Assembly (NCBI GenBank): GCA_002715965.1
Contig: PBAL01000045.1
Span: 1-64,000 of the forward strand
Direction of reading: 5' to 3'
Source of the DNA: Verrucomicrobiales bacterium
Lineage (GTDB): Bacteria > Verrucomicrobiota > Verrucomicrobiia > Limisphaerales > JAYPXF01
Length of the DNA: 64,000 nt
The position numbers were made by a program, and so were the translations under genes. The first letter of the stretch is position 1. Every line of letters starts with the position of its first letter. This document shows positions 52,143 to 60,367 of this stretch, in pieces. Under the pieces are notes generated by a model that was not told where the DNA came from, ran no database searches, and saw only the letters and a program-made list of their open reading frames with translations.

Positions 52143-52910
52143 TTAACCCTCTTTATTAAGCAGCCCCGCCTTCTCCTTCGCATCCTCATAATCCTCCGGC
52201 GTATCAATCTCAATCCACGCTTCCGAGTCGTCGAAATGACTCCAAACATCGTGCTTGGGGAGGAAGCAGTTCAGCACATGCTCCCAGTTGAGCAACTGCC
52301 GCTCCGGGACTGAATAGAATTCTTTGCAGAGAGCAAGCAGGCTCAGGCGGTCTGCATCCGAGAATTTCAGGATCCCCATGGCTTCACCTGCGAAGGTGAA
52401 CCGCTCAAGTTCTTCTTCGGTGACCGCACGCTTGTCGACAAAGAGGCGAATGAATCCCTTCGCGTCCAGCATCGACTTGGTACACTCGATATCATCGATC
52501 GATGCCTTGCCAACGACCACGGAGGTGGGATGTGCTTCGGATGCGAATCGCTCCAGGATGTCCCGGGCATAGATGAGATCCCCATCGAACACGAGGACCG
52601 GTCCATCGGTGGCTTCGATACCCATCTGAAGCGAGACGCCGTTGCCCAACGTGGTGTAATCGTCGTTGGCGACGATGGTGATGTCGAGCGACTCGCGAAA
52701 CGGCTCGATGGTCCGCAGGATCAGTTCCTTTTTGTAGCCGACCACCAGGATCACCTTGCGGATGCCGACCTCTCCGAACAGCCGAAGATGACGATTGATG
52801 ATCGTTTCGCCTCCGACCTGGAGAAGGCTTTTGGGTTCTGCCACGACGTCCCTGATCCTGGTGCCACATCCGGCGATCAGGACAACTGCTGTGAGTTCAG
52901 ATGGATTCAT
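52143..52910 (-). CDS. nucleotidyltransferase, phosphocholine/inositol cytidylyltransferase-like
   Basis: A 255-residue NTP-transferase of the GT-A-like fold. The glycine-rich nucleotide loop is LIAGCGTRIRDVVAEPKSLL, with the Lys of the PK pair. LVFDGDLIYARDIL gives the metal Asp, and WIEIDTPEDYEDA is the C-terminal product-binding segment. Such enzymes make CDP- or UDP-linked small phosphates, such as choline, inositol or ethanolamine derivatives. It is the last gene of a four-gene operon with a CDP-alcohol phosphotransferase, so making the CDP-activated headgroup is a reasonable inference. ATG at 52910 is used; a TTG at 52919 is an alternative. Confidence 0.85.
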   Translation of the reverse strand: MNPSELTAVVLIAGCGTRIRDVVAEPKSLLQVGGETIINRHLRLFGEVGIRKVILVVGYKKELILRTIEPFRESLDITIVANDDYTTLGNGVSLQMGIEATDGPVLVFDGDLIYARDILERFASEAHPTSVVVGKASIDDIECTKSMLDAKGFIRLFVDKRAVTEEELERFTFAGEAMGILKFSDADRLSLLALCKEFYSVPERQLLNWEHVLNCFLPKHDVWSHFDDSEAWIEIDTPEDYEDAKEKAGLLNKEG

Positions 52911-52915
52911 AAATT

Positions 52916-53935
52916 TCAATCGAGCGCCTTGGCGTCAGCCGCAGCTTCCCGGGTAAGGCCTTTCAAACTGTAGCCATCGGTCGCGATCAAGGCCCAGCCG
53001 ATGATGCCAAAAACAAATTCACGGAAGCGCCGGATCAACGCGTAAGAAACGCCGATGGCCGCCGGAAGCGCGAAGACGTGGAACAAAAAGATCACCCCGG
53101 ATTCCTGCACGCCGATCGATCCGGGAGAGAACATTCCGATCGCCTTGGCCACCGCGATGAATGCTTCCAGCGAAAACGACATCTGCCAGTCGATCGCCAA
53201 GCCGAGGAATGCACAGGCTACCATGATCTCCAGCGTGTCGCCCAGCCAGCCAAGCAGAAACACAAATGTGCTCGCGAAAAAGCAGCCGCGTTCGTTGCGA
53301 TAGAAACTGCGCACGCGATCGTCCATGCGGGCGAAATGTTCGGATCGTTTTTCCAAGGCAGTAATCTTGAGCCGGAGCAATCGAACGACGTCCAGCATCG
53401 TCTTGAAAAGCCCGCGTCGCTGCAGCCAGAACAGGACTCCAATGGCGACAAACGCCAAACCGGCCACGATCATCATTCCTCGTCTGGCCGGTGAATCTTC
53501 CGGCAGGTACGGCAGTGCGGCAAATGCGCCACCGGCGATGAAGATCACCATGGCCAACGTTTGGCATGACTTTGAAACCACCGATGCCGAAGCGCCGATG
53601 GTCGGATCCACACCACGTTTATGAAGCAGGTAGACCTTCACCACTTCACCACCGACGTACGCGGTCGGCAGGATGTAGTTGATCGACTCACCACACCATC
53701 GAATCCGCAGGTAAGTCAGAAAACCAATCCCCTCCGGCCTTTGGCTGCCAAACGAAATGCGCCACGCCAGTGCGTCGAGAACGTAGACGACCGTGAAGGG
53801 GATCAGCACCACCGGCGTCATCCAACCCAGCTTGCGGAGGTTCTCCCAGATCTGGTCCGGTCCGATCTGGTGGAGGAAAAAACCGAACACTCCGAGCCCA
53901 AGAACAAGGAAGAACAGCCGCCACGGAAACTTCAT
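52916..53935 (-). CDS. flippase-like / lysylphosphatidylglycerol synthase TM-family protein
   Basis: A 339-residue multi-pass membrane protein of the UPF0104/LPG_synthase_TM family. The family signature is seen in GFFLHQIGPDQIWENLRKLG, DALAWRISFG, ESINYILPTAYVGGEVVKVY (the conserved Pro/Gly/Glu segment) and AIGMFSPGSIGVQESGVIFL. Members are thought to move or modify lipid-linked headgroups across the membrane. The ATG at 53935 overlaps the stop of the CDP-alcohol phosphotransferase gene (ATGA), and five bases separate its stop from the nucleotidyltransferase ATG. Confidence 0.88.
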   Translation of the reverse strand: MKFPWRLFFLVLGLGVFGFFLHQIGPDQIWENLRKLGWMTPVVLIPFTVVYVLDALAWRISFGSQRPEGIGFLTYLRIRWCGESINYILPTAYVGGEVVKVYLLHKRGVDPTIGASASVVSKSCQTLAMVIFIAGGAFAALPYLPEDSPARRGMMIVAGLAFVAIGVLFWLQRRGLFKTMLDVVRLLRLKITALEKRSEHFARMDDRVRSFYRNERGCFFASTFVFLLGWLGDTLEIMVACAFLGLAIDWQMSFSLEAFIAVAKAIGMFSPGSIGVQESGVIFLFHVFALPAAIGVSYALIRRFREFVFGIIGWALIATDGYSLKGLTREAAADAKALD

Positions 53936-55008
53936 TCGGGACGCGCCTTTCCTCCAGTGGACAGGATGATCAGCGCGACCACCCAGAACACGTGTACCCC
54001 GATGCCCACCATCCACAGGAACAACCACAGCTGATCCATGGCCGCGAGGATTAGCAGCAAGACGGAGAAGTCTCGATTGGCCATCTTGTCCAGGAAGCTC
54101 TGCAGCCGGGCGTTGTCTTCATGCCGGGCCGACATTCCGCGAAGAACGACTAGGAACGAAATCAACGCACCAATCCCGGCACTGATTCCCAGTGGCAGCG
54201 CACCCACGTCCCCCTGAACCCAAAGCCCAATACCCACCCCGACGAACACAGTGATGTGCACGACATTGTCGCCGACAATGTCCAGCCACCTTCCCAATTC
54301 GCTTTCCTTGTAGGCAACCCGCGCGATGTCCCCGTCGACGCAGTCAATGACCGCCGAGACTTGCAGCAGGATCGCGCCCCACAATGCCGGCCAATACGGG
54401 CCCAGGTAAAACAACGCCCCGGCCGCCACGCCCAGAATGGTTGATCCGGCAGAAACCTGGTTTGGTGTCACGGATGTCCACACCAGCAGCTTGGAAAGAC
54501 AACGTCCGACCGGTCGATTCAGCCACGTGTCTACAACCCCATCGCACTTGCTGCCCATGGTTGCCCATAGCAGGCGCTCGGCTTGTTCGGCGTCATCTTG
54601 TGAACGCACAGTCTGGGTCACGCCCTCGGGCGCGTGTTGTTCCAAGCCCGCCAGGCGTTCCTTCAGATTCTCCAGCGAGCCATCCTCGAGGACTCCAACT
54701 GGAAGGGGATCCTTGTCCGGACCCTGGAGTGTTCCCCCCTTCTCAATCAACATCGTGAAATCACTGCGCTGAATGAAAACGTCATCGCGCACCACCAACG
54801 TGGGCTCTGTCAATGTGGGAACGCCGTCAGCATACTCGAACGCAATTCCACGCGCGACTGCACGCTTCAATTCCGGCTGATTTGGGTCACCCAAAATCTT
54901 GATCGATTCCGCTCCGCCACGACTCAATTCCACCACCAGGCGATCCAGCAGCGACACTCCCGCAATGGAGCGTTGATAATCACCGGTGCGGAGGATGATC
55001 GCATTCAT
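53932..55008 (-). CDS. CDP-alcohol phosphotransferase with N-terminal nucleotidyltransferase-like domain
   Basis: A 358-residue protein. Residues about 1-130 look like a nucleotidyltransferase fold that has lost its glycine loop: NAIILRTGDYQRSIAGVSLL stands where LAAGxGxRx...PK is expected. Residues about 155-358 form the membrane CDP-alcohol phosphotransferase, with the full signature DCVDGDIAR, then GRWLDIVGD (Asp222, Asp225, Asp243, Asp247). The layout resembles bifunctional inositol-phosphate cytidylyltransferase/CDP-inositol transferases of thermophiles. Since the N-terminal half looks inactive, the separate nucleotidyltransferase in the same operon may supply the CDP-alcohol. The ATG is at 55008. 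Confidence 0.85.
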   Translation of the reverse strand: MNAIILRTGDYQRSIAGVSLLDRLVVELSRGGAESIKILGDPNQPELKRAVARGIAFEYADGVPTLTEPTLVVRDDVFIQRSDFTMLIEKGGTLQGPDKDPLPVGVLEDGSLENLKERLAGLEQHAPEGVTQTVRSQDDAEQAERLLWATMGSKCDGVVDTWLNRPVGRCLSKLLVWTSVTPNQVSAGSTILGVAAGALFYLGPYWPALWGAILLQVSAVIDCVDGDIARVAYKESELGRWLDIVGDNVVHITVFVGVGIGLWVQGDVGALPLGISAGIGALISFLVVLRGMSARHEDNARLQSFLDKMANRDFSVLLLILAAMDQLWLFLWMVGIGVHVFWVVALIILSTGGKARPE

Positions 55009-56726
55009 CAACGCAATTGCGTCTTGAAGAAGGCGTCCATGTCCGCGGCCATGGACGCGAACCACGGATGTCGATTCCAGCAACCGTGCTTGCCATCCTT
55101 GTAAATCTTCAGTCCCGTCCAGACGCCCGCCTTATTCAGCGCCGCTCGCGAGGCTTCGTTGCGCTCGGGTTTGTCGTGTTCTCCCACCATGAAAAGCAGC
55201 GGGGTATCACCGGGACTGATCTGCTGATGCGCATCCGCCAGGTCATAGAGTTTCGGCGCCTGATCAACGGTTTTCCCCAGCCAGATGTTGCTGTTGGACT
55301 TGGAACCAGGCGTGCGTGAGCGCTCGGCGACCGAACCGCTGGACATCTGCATCGGACCGGCCATGACGATGGCAGCCTGAAGTCGCGCGGATCGAGAACT
55401 CTTGTCGAATGCACCCTTCAATTTCGGATTTTCCCAACCCGTGGCCATTAGTCCGACCAGATGTCCGCCGGCGGATCCACCCACGGCGCCAATGCGTTTC
55501 GGATCAATGCCCAGCTCCTTCGCATGATCTCGCAGATAACGGACTGCCGCGAAGCAATCCTGCGCGCCTTTGGGAAATTCTGCCTCGTATCCGAGGCGGT
55601 ACTGGATGGCCGCGGTGACATATCCGCGCTTGGCGAGTTCGAGCGCCAGTGCTCGGAACTTGGTTTTGTCCCCATTCAACCAACCGCCTCCGTGAACGAC
55701 CGCAATCGCCGGGCGGTTTTTCTTCGGTGATTTCGGCGAAAAGACATCGGCCAGCAATTTGCGGTTTCCATCGTTCGCGTAAACCACGTCGAGTTTCGCG
55801 GTGACGTTCTTGGGCAGGATCGTGGAAGGGAACTTTGCGCGTCCGTCGGGCAGCTTGCCCTTCAATTGTGGATGCGATGAAACGCCGTAGGTATTCATGC
55901 GCTGGCGATACAGGCCGCCGATACCGGTGATGTAGAGCGAGCGCAGGTCGGTATCACCAAATGCACAGTTGATGGGGCGTTCCGGCGTCTCGATTTTTTC
56001 GAGCAGCTTGCCCGCGGGATTCCAGATCCACACCGCAGATGCGCCCGCGCAGTAAACATTGCCGGCGCGATCGATGCACATGCCATCGGCACCGCGTGCC
56101 CCGCCGTCATCCATCACCGCGAACTTTTTCCCGGCGGAGGTCTTGCCCGGTTTGTCCACCCGGTAAGACCAGATTTCCTTCGGTAGGTAAGCCGCGACGT
56201 AAAGCGTCTTTCCATCCGGTGAAAGGGTGATGCCATTCGCAGTGATGATGCCCTCGACCGCGACATTCTGTTTGCCGGACGGCGAAATGTAGATGACCTG
56301 GTTCTGCTGGGTGAGCGTGTAGTAGACGCCCCCGTTGGAATCGACCACGAGATCGTTTGGCCGCGCAGGTGGATTTGCATCGGGATCTTGTCCGGCGATG
56401 CGGATCTTTCTCCTTCCATTCAACCGGCAGATCTCCGCATTGCCATTGTCCGAGAGGTAAAGCCTGCCGAGATTGTAGAACGACGCGCTGATGCGTCCGG
56501 CGTCCTCAAGGAAGATCTCCATCTTCTTCTTGCGCGCATCGTAGCGGAACAACTTTCCGCCTTTCACATCCGGGATGTAGAGCATGCCTCCGGTCCATGC
56601 CGGACCATCCGCCAACGCGAAATCTGCAGAGATCAATTCAAGCTCGGATGATTTGTCCACGAGCGAAGCCGCACTTACTGAAAGCGCAGCCAGTGTCGTA
56701 GTTGCAATTGCCAAGAGTCGTTGCAC
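55008..56726 (-). CDS. SMP-30-like propeller fused to an alpha/beta hydrolase
   Basis: A 572-residue exported protein with a signal peptide (LLAIATTTLAALSVSAAS). The first part (about 20-300) is a gluconolactonase/SMP-30 propeller: ADGPAWTGGMLYIPD, ARPNDLVVDSNGGVYYT, ITLSPDGKTLYVA and ADGMCIDRAGNVYCAGA. The second part (about 310-572) is an alpha/beta hydrolase of the esterase/acetylxylan type, with AVVHGGGWLNGDK (oxyanion hole), GGSAGGHLVG (nucleophile Ser) and a terminal DGKHGCW His. The two activities could open a lactone and deacylate a sugar. Its stop overlaps the next gene's ATG, so it leads the four-gene operon. Confidence 0.88.
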   Translation of the reverse strand: MQRLLAIATTTLAALSVSAASLVDKSSELELISADFALADGPAWTGGMLYIPDVKGGKLFRYDARKKKMEIFLEDAGRISASFYNLGRLYLSDNGNAEICRLNGRRKIRIAGQDPDANPPARPNDLVVDSNGGVYYTLTQQNQVIYISPSGKQNVAVEGIITANGITLSPDGKTLYVAAYLPKEIWSYRVDKPGKTSAGKKFAVMDDGGARGADGMCIDRAGNVYCAGASAVWIWNPAGKLLEKIETPERPINCAFGDTDLRSLYITGIGGLYRQRMNTYGVSSHPQLKGKLPDGRAKFPSTILPKNVTAKLDVVYANDGNRKLLADVFSPKSPKKNRPAIAVVHGGGWLNGDKTKFRALALELAKRGYVTAAIQYRLGYEAEFPKGAQDCFAAVRYLRDHAKELGIDPKRIGAVGGSAGGHLVGLMATGWENPKLKGAFDKSSRSARLQAAIVMAGPMQMSSGSVAERSRTPGSKSNSNIWLGKTVDQAPKLYDLADAHQQISPGDTPLLFMVGEHDKPERNEASRAALNKAGVWTGLKIYKDGKHGCWNRHPWFASMAADMDAFFKTQLR

Positions 56727-56847
56727 GCGCGGATTTAAGCGATCCGGCGCGAACAGGGGAATGCCAAATGTGGCGATCCGAACAGACCGGTCGGCAAATG
56801 CCGCCTATTGAACTGCTCTCCGATACGCGCAATGCTCCCGCGCTCCT

Positions 56848-58017
56848 ATGAAACTGAAACACGGCATTCACCTCGCGTATTGCACGAATATCCATCGCGG
56901 TGGGAGTTGGATGGAGACTTTTGAATCGCTGAACACCCATGTGCTGGCCGTGCGCAATCGCGTGGGCAAGGGCGAACCCTATGCGATCGGTCTGCGGCTG
57001 GGTGCGGATGCCGCGCGGGAATTGAGCAATCGGCAGACCTTGAATGCCTTTCGCGAGTGGCTGGACAGGGAGAACTGTTACGTCTTCACCGTGAACGGCT
57101 TTCCCTATGGGCAGTTTCATGGTAGGCGGGTGAAGGAGCAGGTTTATGCGCCGGATTGGACGACGCCGGAACGGGTGGAGTACACGAACCTGTTGTTTGA
57201 CCTGATTGCGGAGATTGTTCCCGAAGGTGTGGACGGGAGCGTGAGCACGGTGCCGGTTTCGTACAAGGAATTCATCAAGGACGAACGGCAGATTACCGAG
57301 GCGCGCAAGAACATCTGGAAGACGGTTGAGCATATCTCGAAGGTGAGCCGGCGCACGGGCAAGCAGCTGCATCTGGGGCTCGAACCGGAACCGTTGTGCT
57401 ACCTGGAAACCAGCGAGGAGATGGTGCGCCTCATGGAATCGCTGCGCGCGGATCGGCCGGGTGATCTGCGGCTCGATGAGTTTGTTGGGATCAACTATGA
57501 CTGCTGCCATCTGGCAGTCGAATACGAATCAGCCGCGGAAGCCATCGGACGGTTGAAGCAACATAAGATCAAGTTCAGCAAGATCCACATCAGCAATGCG
57601 TTAAAGGTCACACCCACGCCGGATGCACGCCAGGCACTGCATGCCTTTGCGGATGACATTTATTTTCATCAGACGATCGCTCGGGCGAAGGACGGACGGA
57701 TCACGCGTCATCGCGATCTCGACGACGCACTCGCGACGCACAACAAACTTCCGCCGGCGAAGTCGGACGAATGGCGGATTCATTTTCACATTCCGCTTCA
57801 CGCCGAGCCGACCCAGCTGTTCGGCACGACGGCAGACCATGTGCAGGGTGTGCTCGATCTGTTGAAGGAAGATCCCGGCATGTGTTCGCATCTGGAGATG
57901 GAGACCTACACCTGGGAAGTCATGCCGGGCGAGATGAAGAAGAGGAACGTCGTGGATCAGTTGGTCGGGGAGTATGAGTGGACTCTGGGCGAGTTGAGGG
58001 CGCGTGGATTGGCGTGA
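56848..58017 (+). CDS. eboE: EboE-like metabolite traffic protein
   Basis: A 389-residue TIM-barrel (xylose isomerase-like) protein. The signature is close to the EboE family: HLAYCTNIHRGGSWMETFES, YAIGLRLGADAARELS, YVFTVNGFPYGQFHG, GSVSTVPVSYKE, LGLEPEPLCYLET and a final HLEMETYTWEVMP. EboE is part of the six-gene ebo cluster, which in cyanobacteria helps move a scytonemin precursor to the periplasm. Here no other ebo gene is next to it, so the role is open. Conserved His and Glu residues suggest a metal site. The ATG is at 56848. Confidence 0.82.
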   Translation: MKLKHGIHLAYCTNIHRGGSWMETFESLNTHVLAVRNRVGKGEPYAIGLRLGADAARELSNRQTLNAFREWLDRENCYVFTVNGFPYGQFHGRRVKEQVYAPDWTTPERVEYTNLLFDLIAEIVPEGVDGSVSTVPVSYKEFIKDERQITEARKNIWKTVEHISKVSRRTGKQLHLGLEPEPLCYLETSEEMVRLMESLRADRPGDLRLDEFVGINYDCCHLAVEYESAAEAIGRLKQHKIKFSKIHISNALKVTPTPDARQALHAFADDIYFHQTIARAKDGRITRHRDLDDALATHNKLPPAKSDEWRIHFHIPLHAEPTQLFGTTADHVQGVLDLLKEDPGMCSHLEMETYTWEVMPGEMKKRNVVDQLVGEYEWTLGELRARGLA

Positions 58018-58057
58018 ACGTGTCCGACGCGTCTGACCTGCCGGACAACTCTGACAA

Positions 58058-58913
58058 TCACCTCAAGAACTTCTTGGCAGCTTTCTCTACATCGAGCGTT
58101 TCCTCAATCGGTTGTTTGCCCTTGAGATGCTCGTGCAGGTTGGCCCGGTAGCTCTTCTGGAACGGACCCATCGCCAGCTTGGTGATCGTGTCACCTGATT
58201 TGCCGAAGCGCAACACAATCGTGTCGTTCTCACAGGAGACGTGGATCCCGGCCTCCTTCATCTTCTTGCGTCCGTGCGCTGAAAACGTCTCGTCGAATTC
58301 CGCCTGGGTCCCGGGATACTTTGTCTCGAACGCATTGCCCTTGATGTTGAAGAACTTCCACCCTTGCCGGACGCGTTCGTAGTGCGCCACCTGGTCTGCG
58401 TCCGCTTCATCGTTCTGGGCGCTGTGCTTGTAGAACAATCCAAGTGTCTTCTCAACCAGCGGCAGGAGCTTGCTCCAGTTCCTGATCTCAACTGTCTGCA
58501 CGGCGCTGAGCTGGCCTTTGGAATTCAGATAGAACGAACCGTTCTCGATCGTGCAGTTTTTCACCAGTGATTCCTGCATCTCGGACAACGCCCGGTTCAA
58601 CTCGTCTTCGGCCACCGAATCGGTTCCCTTTCACCTCCGGCAGGTTGATCTCCACGATCCAGTTCGCAAAGAAGAAGGTTCGTCCGCCGGCCAAGACGGA
58701 CTTCAGCTGGGAGCGTTCTGAGCTCGACAGTGAATCCTTCTTATCCGCGCCGTAGATGCCTTCGTAGTTTTGGAAGATTCGGAGCCGGTCTGCCTTTGCG
58801 TCGTAGCGATAGCGGACTTCCTGATGATCCCACTCGATGCATCCAGCCAACATCGGAAGGGCGATGGCGAGCAGGGAGAGTTTTCGGGACAGTATGGGAC
58901 TCATGATGGGCAT
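58058..58913 (-). pseudogene. lipoprotein broken by one frameshift
   Basis: Two minus-strand frames join into one gene of about 280 residues. The first has a lipoprotein signal (LSLLAIALPMLAGC) and then RYRYDAKADRLRIFQNYEGI and FFFANWIVEINLPEV. The second gives VAEDELNRALSEMQESLVKN, IRNWSKLLPLVEKTLG and KYPGTQAEFDETFSAHG. Removing one base from the CCC/TTT run at 58626-58631 restores the reading frame (EVKGTDSVAEDEL). The Cys at the end of the signal would be lipidated. I do not recognise the family. The downstream neighbour is eboE, convergent. Confidence 0.65.
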
Positions 58914-59262
58914 CGTTGAATGTGGGTGGGGCTTACGCAAGGCATTCCCGTTTCATAAGTCCCGGATGGGCGACAATTGTTACAAACAGTCTTCGCACGC
59001 CCGATGTCGCCCTGCGAGCCGATGACCAAGAAGGCCGGATTCTTTGCGGGCGTGAGTTTCATGGTTGTTGTCTTAACTCCTCGTTTTCACCTTCACAGAA
59101 TGGCCGCGTGAACCGCAAACATGTCACATATGTTACATGTTCATGTATCAGGCTGTTTTGGTCTCGTTTCAGTTTCCAAACAGTTCAACGCAGCTTCGAT
59201 GAAGCCTTGGGAATCTTGCGCTTGACGCCAGACGCTTCCTCCCACATCCAACTCTCAACAGC
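58914..59262. other. gap upstream of the exported MBL-fold gene
   Basis: These 349 bases separate the divergent lipoprotein and MBL-fold genes and should hold both promoters. A near-perfect palindrome at 59118-59141 is described separately. Apart from this I see no gene, and no riboswitch-like fold was recognised. Confidence 0.4.
59118..59141. promoter_or_regulatory. 24-bp near-perfect palindrome, operator candidate
   Basis: The half-site AACATGT occurs on both sides of a central ACATATGT, giving 22 of 24 symmetric positions (one mismatched pair, C against T). It lies about 120 bases before the MBL-fold gene and about 205 bases before the lipoprotein gene. The symmetry suits a dimeric regulator. 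Confidence 0.45.
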
Positions 59263-60345
59263 ATGAAGAAGTTAATCCAGTATCTCTCGCTTTCCCTGAC
59301 CATCTCGATTGCCTGCTCAGCATTCGCCGGCAAGGGCGACCGCACGCTCGATATCTACTGGGTTGATTCTGAGGGGGGTGGATCCACCTTGATGGTCACC
59401 CCGGCGGGTGAATCCGTCCTGATCGACACCGGCAACCCCGGCGGTCGGGATCCTCAGCGCATTGTAGACGTCCTGAAGCACGCGGGCCTCAATCAGATCG
59501 ATCACCTGATCATCACGCATTGGCATCGTGATCATTTCGGTGGCGCGGCAGAGATTGCCCAGCTCGTTCCCATCATCAACGTTTACGACAAGGGACTCCC
59601 CGAACAAAACCCGGACAACCGTCCGAACAACGCGCTGTGGCGTCGCGTTCGCAAGCCTTACGCCGACATGGAAATCAAGGGCAAGCACGTCAAAGTCGCG
59701 CCCGGCTATCGCCTGCCACTCAAGCGGCCCACCTTCGAAGGCGCACCACGTCTGGAGATCCGAATCCTCGCAGCCGACCGGAAGATCGTCTCACCCATGC
59801 GCCACCAACTGACGCCAAACAAGCGTCCCGTTCCCCCGGATAATCCCATCGACAAATCGGACAATGCCAACAGCGTCGTGTCCTTGATCAAGTGGGGAGA
59901 CTTCCGCTTCTTCGATGGAGGAGATCTGACCTGGAACGTGGAGAAGAAGCTCGTGTATCCGTACAACGTCGTGGGACGCGTCGATCTCTACCAGGTGAAC
60001 CATCACGGATTGAAGACGAGCAACAACCCGTTGCTGGTCACCAGCCTTGAGCCCACCGTGGCGGTCATGAACAACGGCCCGACCAAGGGCACGAGCGATG
60101 TGATCATGAAGGCCCTGCGAGCAACCAAGACGTTGGAAGCCACCTACCAGGTCCACGAAAACGTCCGCGACGCCGACCCTCACAACAACGTGAAGGACAA
60201 GAACTACATCGCCAATCACGGCAAGCTTGGTTCGAAGTGCAAGGCCCATTTCATCAAGTGCTCTGTCTCACCGGACGGCAAGACCTACACCATGATGGTT
60301 CATTCCACCGGCCACTCCCGAACGTATGACACGGTGGCGAAGTAG
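59263..60345 (+). CDS. exported metallo-beta-lactamase-fold hydrolase
   Basis: A 360-residue protein with a signal peptide ([15 protein letters not shown]). The fold begins with [19 protein letters not shown] and SVLIDTG. The metal motif HWHRDHFGG gives His86, His88, Asp90 and His91. A later FFDGGDLTW and [13 protein letters not shown] provide further ligands. The layout is like the ComEC-type hydrolase domain but is separate and exported. It could act on nucleic acid or phosphodiesters outside the cytoplasm; the substrate is not known. The ATG is at 59263. Confidence 0.85.
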   Translation: MKKLIQYLSLSLTISIACSAFAGKGDRTLDIYWVDSEGGGSTLMVTPAGESVLIDTGNPGGRDPQRIVDVLKHAGLNQIDHLIITHWHRDHFGGAAEIAQLVPIINVYDKGLPEQNPDNRPNNALWRRVRKPYADMEIKGKHVKVAPGYRLPLKRPTFEGAPRLEIRILAADRKIVSPMRHQLTPNKRPVPPDNPIDKSDNANSVVSLIKWGDFRFFDGGDLTWNVEKKLVYPYNVVGRVDLYQVNHHGLKTSNNPLLVTSLEPTVAVMNNGPTKGTSDVIMKALRATKTLEATYQVHENVRDADPHNNVKDKNYIANHGKLGSKCKAHFIKCSVSPDGKTYTMMVHSTGHSRTYDTVAK

Positions 60346-60367
60346 AGGCGTTCCCGTCGATAACCAA

